Notes: generated from the sequence alone by a model not told the origin. A stretch of DNA of 64,000 nucleotides from Amphibacillus xylanus NBRC 15112 (GCF_000307165.1 NC_018704.1:1178001-1242000), one strand, 5' to 3'. Counted from the first letter of the stretch, positions 1 to 8,652 are shown. Made by a program: numbers and translations.

Positions 1-2
1 AA

Positions 3-755
3 TTAAAACTGGAAAACACAAAAATACTCATTCCAGAGGTAGAAGAACCTTTTTATAAATTGTTTGTTTATGTGCCTGAGACGCATCTAGATGTTGTTGA
101 TCAAGCGATAACCAAAATAGGTGTAGGACAATTAGGTGATTATAAAGATTGCTCATTCCGTCTAAAAGGAACGGGAACATTCACTCCGATGGATAATGCT
201 AATCCGTATATTGGTTCGGAAAATAAACGCAGCTTTGTTGATGAAATAAAGCTTGAATATTTATTACCAAGTCATTTAAGAAATCAAGCAATTGACGCGA
301 TCAAAAAGGCTCATCCATATGAAGAGCCAGTATTTGATATTATCAAATTAGAAAATGATGGTATTAAGTATGGATTAGGTCGTATCGGAACATTAAAAAC
401 AGAAAAAACTTTAAGACAATTATCAGCAGAGTTAAAGGAAATTTTCCAGTTAGAAGGCTTACGTGTAACAGGCTCACTAGATCGAATCGTTAAGAAAGTT
501 GCCGTCTTAGGTGGGAGTGGTGAAAAATATTATCACCATGCTAAACGATTAGGTGCAGATGTTTACATTACAGGCGATGTATCGTTTCATTTTGCACAAG
601 ATGCCTTAGCGCAAGGATTATCGATTATTGACCCTGGGCACCACATTGAAGTGATAATGGTTGAGGCTGTATCAGAATATTTAAGAGAACAACTGGATTC
701 AGCAATTAAAGTGAATGAGTCAAAGATAAGCACTGAACCTTTTCAATTTATCTAA
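3..755 (+). CDS. yqfO: Nif3-like dinuclear metal-centre protein, C-terminal part (YqfO)
   Basis: The reading frame is open to the left edge of the window, so the true start lies upstream and the TTG at 60 is not a real start. The visible 250 residues cover the inserted PII/CutA-like domain typical of Bacillus YqfO (around FVYVPETHLDVV and the GTFTPMDNANPYIG stretch), followed by the second half of the Nif3 fold. GDVSFHFAQDA and DPGHHIE carry metal-binding His and Asp residues. The family has a toroidal hexamer with a two-metal site, and its reaction is unsettled. The next genes are cshB and nfo, the B. subtilis order. About the first 120 residues are outside the window. Confidence 0.9.
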   Translation, partial: LKLENTKILIPEVEEPFYKLFVYVPETHLDVVDQAITKIGVGQLGDYKDCSFRLKGTGTFTPMDNANPYIGSENKRSFVDEIKLEYLLPSHLRNQAIDAIKKAHPYEEPVFDIIKLENDGIKYGLGRIGTLKTEKTLRQLSAELKEIFQLEGLRVTGSLDRIVKKVAVLGGSGEKYYHHAKRLGADVYITGDVSFHFAQDALAQGLSIIDPGHHIEVIMVEAVSEYLREQLDSAIKVNESKISTEPFQFI

Positions 756-880
756 AGTATTACTTCAATTCATTTTACTCCAATGAGATGAATTGAAGTT
801 TTTTGTTTTGATCATGTGCATTATTTAGTCGTTTTGACTATAATAAGTAAGACAAATCGTTTTAAGATAAGGAGTTCACA

Positions 881-2191
881 ATGAAAAAATACGATTTTAA
901 AGCAATTAACTTAAATCCATGGCTAGAAGAAGTTGTTGATCAGCTTGGTTTTAAGCAACCGACACCAATTCAACAACAAGTTATCCCAGTCGCTTTAACA
1001 GGAGAAAGTATTATTGGACAATCACAGACGGGATCAGGAAAAACGCATGCATTCCTTTTACCGTTATTTAATCAATTAGAATTAAATAAAAAAGAAGTAC
1101 AATTTGTCGTTACAACACCAACAAGAGAATTAGCTAGTCAAATTTTTGATCAAGTTAAAAAAATCTTGGCATTATCAGGATTAGAACATCAAATCCAAGC
1201 TAAACTGTTTATTGGTGGAACAGATAAAAAACGTACAATTGAGAAACTAACGGAACAGCCTGATATTATCGTAGCAACTCCAGGACGTCTATTAGACCTG
1301 ATGAACGAAGGCGCAATTAGTATATACACAGCTCGTTCATTTGTTGTTGATGAGGCTGACTTAATGCTAGATTTAGGCCTAATCAATGAAATTGATCAAA
1401 TTTTAGTGAAAGCTAGTCCTAGCATACAATTACTCGTCTTCTCTGCAACAATTCCAAAACGATTACAACCATTCTTAAAGAAATATATGGAGAACCCGAC
1501 TTTTATTGAGATTAAAGATCAAATATCACCCAATTTATTAGAAAACCGCTTAGTACCGTTACGTCACCGTAATCCAGCAGAAATAATTAGTCAAATTGCT
1601 CAAACCATTCACCCATACTTGGCTATTATTTTTGCTAATGGTAAAGAGGCTTGTGATGAGCTTTATCATGAATTATCACAGCGTGGATTAAATGTTGGTA
1701 TTCTTCATGGTGGTCTTTCCGCAAGAGAGAGAAAACGTGTTGTAAAAGATATTCAATCTCTAAAATATCAATATGTTGTTGCAACTGATTTAGCTGCAAG
1801 AGGTATTGATATTGAAGGTGTTAGTCATGTCATTAACGCACAATTACCTAAGGAAGTGGAATTCTTTGTCCATCGAGTTGGCCGAACAGCACGTGCGGGA
1901 ATGGAAGGAACTGCAATTCATTTATATACCGATCAAGATCGCGCACTTCTATCTAAATTAACAGAAGATGGTATTGAATTTTCTAATTATGACATTATTA
2001 AAGGCGAATGGCGAGAAGTCAAAGCTTGGAATAATCGAAAATTAAGAGGAAATCAAAAAGATGATTTAGATCAAGAAGCGTGGAAAAGAGTTAAAAGACC
2101 GAAAAAAGTTAAACCAGGATATAAGGTAAAACTACGTAAGGAACAAGAACGGATCAAGCGTAAATTAAAAAAAGACAAATATCGAAAGTAG
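881..2191 (+). CDS. cshB: DEAD-box RNA helicase CshB
   Basis: This is an ATP-dependent RNA helicase of 436 residues, close to the 438 of B. subtilis CshB (YqfR), which acts in RNA turnover and cold adaptation. Motifs appear in order: Q motif ([10 protein letters not shown]), Walker A (AQTGSGKT form, SQTGSGKT), PTREL, TPGR, DEAD (VVDEADL), [13 protein letters not shown] and [10 protein letters not shown]. The C-terminal 50 residues are very basic ([11 protein letters not shown] and following) and probably bind RNA. The ATG follows GGAG with normal spacing. The stop TAG touches the ribosome binding site of nfo, so the two are cotranscribed. Confidence 0.97.
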   Translation: MKKYDFKAINLNPWLEEVVDQLGFKQPTPIQQQVIPVALTGESIIGQSQTGSGKTHAFLLPLFNQLELNKKEVQFVVTTPTRELASQIFDQVKKILALSGLEHQIQAKLFIGGTDKKRTIEKLTEQPDIIVATPGRLLDLMNEGAISIYTARSFVVDEADLMLDLGLINEIDQILVKASPSIQLLVFSATIPKRLQPFLKKYMENPTFIEIKDQISPNLLENRLVPLRHRNPAEIISQIAQTIHPYLAIIFANGKEACDELYHELSQRGLNVGILHGGLSARERKRVVKDIQSLKYQYVVATDLAARGIDIEGVSHVINAQLPKEVEFFVHRVGRTARAGMEGTAIHLYTDQDRALLSKLTEDGIEFSNYDIIKGEWREVKAWNNRKLRGNQKDDLDQEAWKRVKRPKKVKPGYKVKLRKEQERIKRKLKKDKYRK

Positions 2192-2204
2192 AGGAGTGGA
2201 GAAC

Positions 2205-3095
2205 TTGAAAATAGGCTCACACGTATCAATGAGTGGTAAGAAAATGCTGTTAGGCTCAAGTGAAGAAGCAGCGAGCTATGGCGCAACAGCGATGATGATT
2301 TATACTGGAGCGCCACAAAATACACGAAGAAAACCAATCGAAGAATTAAATATTGCTGCTGGACTTGAACATATGAAGGAAAATGGCATTGAAGATCTTG
2401 TCGTTCATGCGCCATATATTATTAATTTAGGTAATACAACAAAGCCAGAAACATTTGAGCTTGCAGTTTCCTTTTTAAGAAGTGAAATTGAGAGAACGGC
2501 AGCATTACAAGCACAACAAATTGTACTACACCCTGGTGCGCATGTTGGAGCAGGAGTAGAACTAGGTATAGCTAGAATCATTGAAGGTTTAAATGAAGTG
2601 TTGACATCTGATCAAAATGTTCAAATCGCACTAGAAACAATGGCTGGTAAAGGAACTGAAATTGGTCGCACATTTGAGGAACTAGCGATGATCATAGACG
2701 GTGTTAATCATAACGATAAGTTATCAGTTTGTTTAGATACTTGTCACGTTCATGATGCTGGATATGATATCGTGACTGATTTCGACAATGTATTAGATGA
2801 ATTTGATCGTATTATTGGTTTGGATCGCTTAAAAGTAGTACATGTCAATGATAGTAAAAATAGTAGAGGTGCACATAAGGATCGTCATGAAAATATTGGA
2901 TTCGGTCACATTGGCTTTGATGTTCTACATAACATTGTTCATCATCCGCAATTAACAGAAATTCCGAAAATCCTAGAGACACCTTATGTTGGGGAAGATA
3001 AAACGAATAAGAAACCACCTTATAAGTTTGAAATTGAAATGCTTAAACAAGGTATATTTGATGAACAATTAAAAGAAAAAATCACCTTACAGTAA
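2205..3095 (+). CDS. nfo: Deoxyribonuclease IV (AP endonuclease)
   Basis: Endonuclease IV cleaves DNA 5' to abasic sites in base excision repair with three metal ions. Conserved zinc-ligand stretches are visible: [46 protein letters not shown] with HKDRHENIG, and LETP near the end. I choose the TTG at 2205 ([11 protein letters not shown], 296 residues). It lies 8 nt after GAGGAG, and an in-frame GTG at 2196 is itself part of that ribosome binding site. It is the B. subtilis YqfS orthologue by order and sequence. Confidence 0.97.
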   Translation: MKIGSHVSMSGKKMLLGSSEEAASYGATAMMIYTGAPQNTRRKPIEELNIAAGLEHMKENGIEDLVVHAPYIINLGNTTKPETFELAVSFLRSEIERTAALQAQQIVLHPGAHVGAGVELGIARIIEGLNEVLTSDQNVQIALETMAGKGTEIGRTFEELAMIIDGVNHNDKLSVCLDTCHVHDAGYDIVTDFDNVLDEFDRIIGLDRLKVVHVNDSKNSRGAHKDRHENIGFGHIGFDVLHNIVHHPQLTEIPKILETPYVGEDKTNKKPPYKFEIEMLKQGIFDEQLKEKITLQ

Positions 3096-3114
3096 TTGTT
3101 AATTTAACAAATTA

Positions 3115-3147
3115 GAACCCGAATCAATCATATGACTCGGGTTCTTT
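3115..3147 (+). terminator. Intrinsic-terminator-like hairpin after nfo
   Basis: GAACCCGA (3115-3122) pairs with TCGGGTTC (3136-3143 region) over a loop of about 13 nt, followed by a short TTT. It lies between the convergent nfo and yqfT genes. The T tract is weak, so it may terminate in either direction. Confidence 0.65.
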
Positions 3148-3182
3148 GACGTTAATAAAAATGACTATAACCATTGATATTT

Positions 3183-3470
3183 TTAATAAAACCAGTCAGC
3201 TACATTATATTGTTTAATAAATTGATTAAGGATTATTTTAGCCTTTTTTACAGTTGTCTGATCTGTAATTTGCTCTAATTGTTTAAGTAAACTAGCTAAA
3301 TCAGTTTTTTTGAAAGGATCAAGATCTTTTCTGCTTAATATTTTGACAATTTGCACAGCTTGAACTTGAGTTAATTCAACGTTATAATTTCTAGCTTGAA
3401 TAATTAATTCGTTTGGCGTGACTTCAGTTAACTTTTTCCGAACGATATTCTTTAAAAATGGATTCATCAT
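3183..3470 (-). CDS. yqfT: DUF2624 family protein YqfT
   Basis: This is a small soluble protein of 95 residues without a signal peptide or membrane segment. The opening NPFLKNIVRKKLTEVTPNELIIQARNY and its place after nfo match the YqfT/DUF2624 family of Bacillaceae, whose function is unknown. The predicted fold is helical. The start has two adjacent ATG codons behind AAAGGAG; either may be used. It is convergent with nfo. Confidence 0.8.
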   Translation of the reverse strand: MMNPFLKNIVRKKLTEVTPNELIIQARNYNVELTQVQAVQIVKILSRKDLDPFKKTDLASLLKQLEQITDQTTVKKAKIILNQFIKQYNVADWFY

Positions 3471-3630
3471 TATTCTCCTTTGTTATTCCTCACTATAAAT
3501 ACTATATGTTTTCACCACAAAATGTTTATAAATTTGCAGATTTTAATGCTAATTAGTTGCTTTTTCAAAAAAGATCGCTTAGCATATCCATTTGTAACAT
3601 AACGATGTTACGAGAAAGGATGTAATAGAT

Positions 3631-4332
3631 ATGAAAAAGACAGTTATCATTGCTTGTCTTTCAATTTTATCTGCTGTAGCAATTTTAATGGTGCAACGAA
3701 ATTATTATGACAAACAAATAGAGATAGAAGACTTATTAGCAGAAAATCAAATCTTAGCTGCTGAAAATAAGCATTTAAAAGCAGTGTCAACTTATGAAGT
3801 AGAATTAATTGAGCCAAATGATGATCATGAACATTGGGCATATATTGAAGATATTGCAGAACAAATGGTTCAGGATAGTGATGCTCAGTTTAAAAAGACA
3901 TGGGCGATTTATCTAGCGAATGAAGCGGCGCAATATGATATAGATCCATTTATAATCTATGAATTAATAAAGGTTGAGACTGGTCACACTTTTGATCCAC
4001 AATTAATTGGTCCCGAAACTAAATATGGGCACGCCTATGGTATGGCACAATTTATGAAAAATACAGCACCATGGATCGCAGATATGGCAGACTTACCTTA
4101 TAGTGATGAATTACTTTTTGATCCATATTATTCAATGAAATTAGCAATTGTATATTTGGATTTCTTGCATCATAAGTACCAAGATTGGGACAAAGCATTA
4201 ACTGCATATAATCGTGGTATGACTGGTATGGAGAACTATCTCGAGAGAAACGGTACTGCTAAAAGTCAGTACGCACATATTATTCAATCAAAAGCCAAAG
4301 CTCATCATACAGTTGCAATGGCAGAAAGCTAA
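3631..4332 (+). CDS. Membrane-anchored lytic transglycosylase (SLT domain)
   Basis: This protein of 233 residues is probably a peptidoglycan lytic transglycosylase. Residues 1-22 form an uncleaved signal anchor, about 28-55 a short coiled coil (IEDLLAENQILAAENKHLK), and about 95-220 an SLT/goose-lysozyme-like domain. The likely catalytic Glu is in YELIKVETG, with GMAQFM and TAYNRG as the other family motifs. It faces the cell wall. The ATG follows AAAGGATG. A 7-bp dyad stands just before the ribosome binding site. The gene appears monocistronic, with a terminator overlapping its stop codon. Confidence 0.85.
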   Translation: MKKTVIIACLSILSAVAILMVQRNYYDKQIEIEDLLAENQILAAENKHLKAVSTYEVELIEPNDDHEHWAYIEDIAEQMVQDSDAQFKKTWAIYLANEAAQYDIDPFIIYELIKVETGHTFDPQLIGPETKYGHAYGMAQFMKNTAPWIADMADLPYSDELLFDPYYSMKLAIVYLDFLHHKYQDWDKALTAYNRGMTGMENYLERNGTAKSQYAHIIQSKAKAHHTVAMAES

Positions 4333-4357
4333 AGCGTTATGTCTTTAGCTTTTTTTG
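4325..4357 (+). terminator. Intrinsic terminator of the transglycosylase gene
   Basis: AAAGCTAAAG (4325-4334) pairs with CTTTAGCTTT (4343-4352) over an 8-nt loop and runs into a T tract. The 5' arm contains the TAA stop codon of the gene. Confidence 0.85.
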
Positions 4358-4362
4358 TTTAT

Positions 4363-4689
4363 TTAGTCATAGATAGGGAAAAGATAGATCCGACTAACTT
4401 CTAGTTGATAAATATCAGCTTTTGGATTTAGTGCTTGAAAATCTGAAATATAGCTTTCGATATTAATTGTTGGCTGTGGATTTAGTTTTTCAATAATTGA
4501 CATGAAATTTTCGCCGTCATTAATCTGATAAGATACAACTTGAAAATTTATACTTTTACGCTCATAATTAGAATAGGAGGGTAGTTGATCAGACTGGTTA
4601 GAATTTTTAGGATGATCGTTTAAGTCATGGTAAGCAGCTATCAATAATAGAATAATAAATACATAACCTAGAAATCTTACTTTATTCAA
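4363..4689 (-). CDS. Small membrane-anchored LysM-like protein (YqfZ-like)
   Basis: The protein has 108 residues, starting at TTG (4689) behind a strong GGGAGGT. Residues 5-22 are one hydrophobic segment, followed by a polar linker. About 52-108 resemble a divergent LysM module (VVSYQINDGENFMSIIEKLN... FQALNPKADIYQLEVSRIYLFP). B. subtilis carries the LysM protein YqfZ in this neighbourhood, so it is probably the counterpart; the match is by architecture and position. It is divergent from the NfeD gene. Confidence 0.6.
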   Translation of the reverse strand: MNKVRFLGYVFIILLLIAAYHDLNDHPKNSNQSDQLPSYSNYERKSINFQVVSYQINDGENFMSIIEKLNPQPTINIESYISDFQALNPKADIYQLEVSRIYLFPIYD

Positions 4690-4749
4690 TCCTGTTTACC
4701 TCCCTTTTTAGTTCTAAAATATAAGCTGATGAAAGTAGGTGTTATACAA

Positions 4750-5382
4750 TTGGGACTTTCTTCATTGTATTGGGTTAGTTTTCTGTTTATTGGTTTCGGA
4801 ACAATGTTTTTACTTGGTGAATTACTTGTTAAAGCAAAAGGTCTATTTGCTATCCTTGGAATTTCATTAATTACACTATATTTTTATGCCTATCTTGACC
4901 CATCTATGATTATAACGATGATGATTCTCTACTTCTTAGGTATTCTACTAATCTTTATTGATGGTGAATTTGTAAATGACGGTACATTAGCTGGTATTGG
5001 TATTATTTTAATGATTATTTCAGTAGGGGTAAGCTCTCCTAATTGGGTTATAGGCTTATACGCTATAATTGGTGTTGTGATTGGTGCTGCTTCTTCATTG
5101 CTTTGGCTTAAAGTATTACCTAAAAGAAATATGTGGACCAAAATTGCTCTATTAGATAGATTAACAGATGAACAAGGTTATACGACTATGAATACTGATT
5201 ATAAAGAGTTAGTTGGGAAAACCGGTGTAACATTATCAAATTTACGGCCAGTAGGGACAGTAAAAATTGGTGAAACGCATTATAGTGCACAATCTGATGG
5301 ATATTGGATAGAAAAAGGAACAGATATTGTTGTTAAACAAGTAGATGGAACGCGTATTTTAGTAGATGTATTAAAAAAATGA
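4750..5382 (+). CDS. NfeD-family membrane protein
   Basis: Several hydrophobic segments fill residues 1-130 (WVSFLFIGFGTMFLLGELL, then ILYFLGILLIFIDG and others). They are followed by a C-terminal OB-fold domain (LVGKTGVTLSNLRPVGTVKIGETHYSAQSDG), the signature of NfeD proteins. Such proteins usually partner flotillin/SPFH proteins in membrane microdomains; no SPFH gene is in the window. I prefer TTG at 4750, which sits 8 nt after AAGTAGGTG. The in-frame ATG at 4729 has no ribosome binding site. It begins divergently from the YqfZ-like gene. Confidence 0.82.
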   Translation: MGLSSLYWVSFLFIGFGTMFLLGELLVKAKGLFAILGISLITLYFYAYLDPSMIITMMILYFLGILLIFIDGEFVNDGTLAGIGIILMIISVGVSSPNWVIGLYAIIGVVIGAASSLLWLKVLPKRNMWTKIALLDRLTDEQGYTTMNTDYKELVGKTGVTLSNLRPVGTVKIGETHYSAQSDGYWIEKGTDIVVKQVDGTRILVDVLKK

Positions 5383-5417
5383 GATAAATTATAAATCAGT
5401 TAATTCGATTTATATTA

Positions 5418-5470
5418 CCCTTTTAAATGGATAGAATAAGAATTCTATTTCATTTAGGGGGTTTTTTATT
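5418..5470 (+). terminator. Terminator after the NfeD gene
   Basis: A long imperfect stem is formed by CCC...AAATGGATAGAAT (from 5418) and ATTCTATTTCATTTAGGGG (to 5461), with a 2-4 nt loop. TTTTTTATT follows. Confidence 0.75.
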
Positions 5471-5539
5471 GACAAAAATCATGTTAATTCATAAAAAACT
5501 GAGTAATGTTAAGATCGTGTAAATTTTTCACGAAAACTC

Positions 5540-5567
5540 TTTACAAACTGTTAATAGATAATTAATA
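5540..5567 (+). promoter_or_regulatory. PhoP-box-like triple direct repeat
   Basis: TTTACA (5540-5545), TTAATA (5551-5556) and TTAATA (5562-5567) are separated by exactly 5 nt each. This fits the PhoP consensus of TT(A/C/T)A(C/T)A repeats with an 11-bp period. The repeats stand about 57 bp before the start codon of the phosphate symporter gene, on its coding strand. Regulation by phosphate starvation is inferred from this motif and the gene product. Confidence 0.6.
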
Positions 5568-5623
5568 ATAGACATTGGTTTGCTCATACATAGTAGTAAA
5601 AAATTTTGAAGGGATGAACTAGT

Positions 5624-7270
5624 ATGGAAATTGACATTATGTCGATTATATTTGAATTTTTTGGTGGCCTTGGAATCTTCTTATTAGGTATTAAATCAAT
5701 GGGGGATGGCTTACAAAAATCAGCGGGAGATCGCCTAAAAGATATATTAGATAAATTTACAAGCAATCCAATCCTAGGTGTTATTGCAGGTATGATTGTG
5801 ACTGTATTAATTCAGTCAAGTTCAGGAACAACTGTATTGACAGTAGGATTAGTTAATGCTGGCTTTATGACATTAAAACAATCAATTGGTGTCATTATGG
5901 GGGCAAATATCGGTACAACGATTACTGCTTTTATTATTGGTATTAAATTAGAAAATTACGCCTTACCAATCCTCGCAGTAGGAGCATTAATCATCTTTTT
6001 CGTTAAAAATAAAAAAATTGTTAACATTGGTGAAGCTATCTTTGGTTTCGGTGCGCTTTTCTTCGGATTGAAATTAATGGGTGATGGACTTGCTCCATTA
6101 CGAGAGGTTCAAGCATTTCATGAGTTAATGGTTGATATGTCGGAAAACTCAATTCTAGGTTTTCTTGTTGGAATGATCTTTACCTTTGTAGTTCAAAGTT
6201 CATCTGCAACTATTGGTATACTACAAAACCTATTTGGTCAGGGAGCAATTGAATTAGAGGGTGCTTTACCTGTATTATTCGGTAATAATGTTGGTACAAC
6301 AATTACAGCTGTACTAGCTTCGATTGGTGCTGCGGTTGCGGCAAGAAGAGCAGCATTAACTCATGTTGTCTTTAACTTAGTAGGTTCTGTCATTATTATG
6401 ATATTATTAGGACCCTATACAAACTTAATTGCGATGATTAGAGATGCATTAGGATTAAATGCGGAAATGACAATTGCATTTGCACATGGTATTTTTAATA
6501 TCGCAAATACATTGTTATTACTACCGTTTATCGGAGTTTTAGCATTTATTGTAACAAAGTTAGTACCTGGTGAAGATTCATCACTCGGTATTGAGCCAAC
6601 ACACCTTGATCCAATTTTTATTCAACAATCTCCGTCAGTTGCATTGGATCAAGCTAAAGAAGAAGTTGTGCGTATGGGTATGTATGCTGTACGTGGACTT
6701 GAAGAAGCAGCATTATTTGCATCAACGCATGAATCAATACATGCTGACAATGCCTTACAACTTGAAAATACAATTAACCGTATGGATCAAGAAATTACAG
6801 ATTATTTAATTGATTTAGCAGCAACTCAACTATCCGATTCAGATAGTGAGAAACACTCTGCATTACTTGATTGTGTTCGTGATATTGAACGTATGGGTGA
6901 CCACTTTGAAAATATCATTGAATTAATTCAATTTAAGATTTCAAATAAAACAATCTTAACAGATCAAGCTAAAGAAGATTTAGAAGAGATGTTTGAGATT
7001 ACAATTAAATCTACTAAAGAGGCAGTTGAATCATTGCTTGACCGAAATCGTCAAATGGCTTTAAAAGTTGTCGAATATGAAACACAAATTGATCAGATGG
7101 AAAAAACGTTTAGGAAAAAACATATCATTCGCTTGAATGAAGGTATTTGTGCACCGAACTCAGGGATGATTTATGTTGATATTATTAGTAACCTAGAGCG
7201 TATCGGTGATCATGCGTTAAATATTGCTGAAGAAGTCATTGGTGAAAAGATTCCAGAAGCAATTCATTAA
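5624..7270 (+). CDS. Na+/phosphate cotransporter with C-terminal PhoU domain
   Basis: This protein of 548 residues belongs to the NptA/YjbB-like Na/Pi cotransporter family. Residues 1-310 hold about nine membrane segments with the duplicated motif seen as VLIQSSSGTTVL...GANIGTTITAF and again as FVVQSSSATIGIL...GNNVGTTITAV. These Gln-Ser-Ser repeats form the Na+ and Pi sites. Residues about 335-545 are a PhoU-like helical domain in the cytosol (RMGDHFENI and ERIGDHALNIAEE repeats). It is probably a low-affinity phosphate importer or exporter. The ATG follows GAAGGGA. PhoP-like repeats precede it. Confidence 0.92.
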   Translation: MEIDIMSIIFEFFGGLGIFLLGIKSMGDGLQKSAGDRLKDILDKFTSNPILGVIAGMIVTVLIQSSSGTTVLTVGLVNAGFMTLKQSIGVIMGANIGTTITAFIIGIKLENYALPILAVGALIIFFVKNKKIVNIGEAIFGFGALFFGLKLMGDGLAPLREVQAFHELMVDMSENSILGFLVGMIFTFVVQSSSATIGILQNLFGQGAIELEGALPVLFGNNVGTTITAVLASIGAAVAARRAALTHVVFNLVGSVIIMILLGPYTNLIAMIRDALGLNAEMTIAFAHGIFNIANTLLLLPFIGVLAFIVTKLVPGEDSSLGIEPTHLDPIFIQQSPSVALDQAKEEVVRMGMYAVRGLEEAALFASTHESIHADNALQLENTINRMDQEITDYLIDLAATQLSDSDSEKHSALLDCVRDIERMGDHFENIIELIQFKISNKTILTDQAKEDLEEMFEITIKSTKEAVESLLDRNRQMALKVVEYETQIDQMEKTFRKKHIIRLNEGICAPNSGMIYVDIISNLERIGDHALNIAEEVIGEKIPEAIH

Positions 7271-7278
7271 AAAAATAA

Positions 7279-7307
7279 GCACTCAGTAGGTAAATCTTAC
7301 TGAGTGC
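7279..7307 (+). terminator. Hairpin after the phosphate transporter gene
   Basis: GCACTCAGTA (7279-7288) pairs perfectly with TACTGAGTGC (7298-7307) over a 9-nt loop. The sequence after it (CCCCTATTT) is a poor T tract, so termination may be partial. Confidence 0.6.
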
Positions 7308-7356
7308 CCCTATTTAAAATATATAATAATATATTTAAAATTTATAATAAAATCTA

Positions 7357-7385
7357 TTGACTCATTATTTTTATTGTGATATATT
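7357..7385 (+). promoter_or_regulatory. Sigma-A promoter of the tRNA cluster
   Basis: TTGACT (7357-7362) and TATATT (7380-7385) are separated by exactly 17 nt. The first tRNA starts 53 nt downstream of the -10 box. It is one of the best consensus promoters in the window and fits stable-RNA expression. Confidence 0.8.
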
Positions 7386-7437
7386 ATATATCGTCGCTGA
7401 AGTTCATACATACATTTGATAGCGACAATATAAATGT

Positions 7438-7512
7438 TCCACAGTAGCTCAGTGGTAGAGCAATCGGCTGTTAACCGATCGGTCGTAGGTTCGAATCCTA
7501 CCTGTGGAGCCA
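7438..7512 (+). tRNA. tRNA-Asn (GTT)
   Basis: The acceptor arm TCCACAG pairs with CTGTGGA. The anticodon is GTT, the TTCGAAT T loop is present and the 3' CCA is encoded. It is the first tRNA of the cluster. Confidence 0.96.
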
Positions 7513-7518
7513 TTTTAT

Positions 7519-7595
7519 GGCGGCGTAGCTCAGCTGGCGAGAGCGTACGGTTCATACCCGTAAGGTCGTGGGTTCGATCCCCTCCGCCGCTACCA
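7519..7595 (+). tRNA. tRNA-Met (CAT), elongator
   Basis: A cloverleaf with acceptor GGCGGCG paired to CGCCGCT (one G-U pair), anticodon CAT and encoded CCA. The Watson-Crick/GU-paired first position and body match Bacillus elongator Met tRNA. It lacks the unpaired first position and anticodon-stem GC pairs of initiator tRNA. Confidence 0.92.
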
Positions 7596-7615
7596 TTCTT
7601 TTTAGATTACATAAT

Positions 7616-7692
7616 GGCGATCGTGGTGAAGTGGTTAACACATCGGATTGTGGTTCCGACACGCGTGGGTTCGATCCCCACCGGTCGCCCCA
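7616..7692 (+). tRNA. tRNA-His (GTG)
   Basis: The anticodon is GTG. The acceptor GCGATCG (7617-7623) pairs with CGGTCGC. An additional G at 7616 faces discriminator C at 7689, as required for tRNA-His identity. CCA is encoded. Confidence 0.95.
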
Positions 7693-7703
7693 TTATAAAT
7701 ACA

Positions 7704-7780
7704 GGACCCTTAGCTCAGTTGGTTAGAGCTATCGGCTCATAACCGATCGGTCGCAGGTTCGAGTCCTGCAGGGTCCACCA
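7704..7780 (+). tRNA. tRNA-Ile2 (CAT, probably lysidine-modified)
   Basis: The anticodon as written is CAT, but the body (GGACCCTTAGCTCAG start and GGCTCATAACC anticodon arm) matches Bacillus tRNA-Ile2, not either Met tRNA. In that family the anticodon C is converted to lysidine by TilS so that it reads AUA. CCA is encoded. Confidence 0.85.
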
Positions 7781-7792
7781 TTTAGATTTCGC

Positions 7793-7885
7793 GGAGGAAT
7801 ACCCAAGCCCGGCTGAAGGGATCGGTCTTGAAAACCGACAGGGGCTTCACGGCCCGCGGGGGTTCGAATCCCTCTTCCTCCGCCA
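7793..7885 (+). tRNA. tRNA-Ser (TGA)
   Basis: A class II tRNA of 93 nt with acceptor GGAGGAA paired to TTCCTCC, anticodon TGA and a long variable arm (AGGGGCTTCACGGCCC region). CCA is encoded. Confidence 0.96.
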
Positions 7886-7900
7886 TTATATTTTATACTT

Positions 7901-7973
7901 GGCTCAATAGCTCAGCTGGTAGAGCAACGGACTGAAGATCCGTGTGTCGGCGGTTCGACTCCGTCTTGAGCCA
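7901..7973 (+). tRNA. tRNA-Phe (GAA), 3' CCA not encoded
   Basis: The acceptor GGCTCAA pairs with TTGAGCC, the discriminator is A and the anticodon is GAA. The bases after the discriminator are TCC, so CCA must be added by the CCA-adding enzyme, unlike the other five tRNAs of the cluster. Confidence 0.94.
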
Positions 7974-7978
7974 TCCTT

Positions 7979-8013
7979 AAACAAGTCACTTATATCAGTG
8001 ACTTGTTTTTTTG
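7979..8013 (+). terminator. Terminator of the tRNA cluster
   Basis: AAACAAGTCACT (7979-7990) pairs with AGTGACTTGTTT (7997-8008) over a 6-nt loop, followed by a run of T. Confidence 0.92.
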
Positions 8014-8094
8014 TATTTAAAATTTTTATTAATGTTTAAGTTATTTTAAATCAGGCAAAATACATATATCATCTTGTCATGGGAGTGACTGAAA

Positions 8095-8652
8095 TTGCTG
8101 AGTAAGAATGATTTAAATATATTTAAGCGAGATTTGGAAGCACGTGCACAGTTATTAAAAAAGAAGATCCAAAGAGATAAACAAAGAGCAATGGAAGAAG
8201 AGTTCTCAACTGAATTATCTGACTATGATAATCATCCTGGAGATCACGGAACTGAATTATATGAGCGTGAGAAGGATATTGCTCTAGCAGCACATGAAAT
8301 GGCCGAGTTAGATTCGATTAATCATGCACTTAATCAAATTCAAAATAACCAATATGGTGTCTGCGAAACATGTGGCGAAGTAATTGATCTTGATCGTCTA
8401 AAGGCTCGTCCTGAATCTACACATTGCTTAGAACATGCGCAAAAACAGCGGTATTTTGATGAAGAGATGGATTATTCTATGAGCTCGTTAGAAATGGATG
8501 ATACAGATAGTTGGCAAACATTAGAAGAGTATGGGACATCTGAAAGTCCATCAGATTTCGGATCAGATCACAGTGATTATAATCAGCTTACGACAAAAAA
8601 TGAAGAAGATGAAGGAATGGATCAGTATTCTGAACAAGATATCATTAAGTAA
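8095..8652 (+). CDS. YteA-family TraR/DksA-type zinc-finger protein
   Basis: The protein has 185 residues with a basic coiled-coil start (about 1-45), a central acidic helix pair (ELYEREKDIALAAHEMAEL) and a C4-type zinc finger at about 89-118 (CETCGEVI... HCLEHAQ; the third ligand position is His-Cys). The C-terminal 65 residues are acidic and low in complexity. This architecture is the YteA family of spore formers. DksA relatives bind RNA polymerase, but a role here is not established. The TTG start follows GGGAG. The gene stands alone. Confidence 0.82.
   Translation: MLSKNDLNIFKRDLEARAQLLKKKIQRDKQRAMEEEFSTELSDYDNHPGDHGTELYEREKDIALAAHEMAELDSINHALNQIQNNQYGVCETCGEVIDLDRLKARPESTHCLEHAQKQRYFDEEMDYSMSSLEMDDTDSWQTLEEYGTSESPSDFGSDHSDYNQLTTKNEEDEGMDQYSEQDIIK

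Noticed and set aside
4750-5382. YqgC identity for the membrane protein
   Set aside because: The C-terminal OB-fold and length point to NfeD; YqgC is a shorter DUF456-type protein.
7434-7742. Open reading frames on both strands through the tRNA cluster
   Set aside because: They coincide with tRNA genes, have tRNA-derived sequence and no ribosome binding site.
7704-7780. Reading the second CAT tRNA as initiator or elongator Met
   Set aside because: Its body matches tRNA-Ile2 with a lysidine-modified anticodon, and its first base pair is formed, unlike an initiator.
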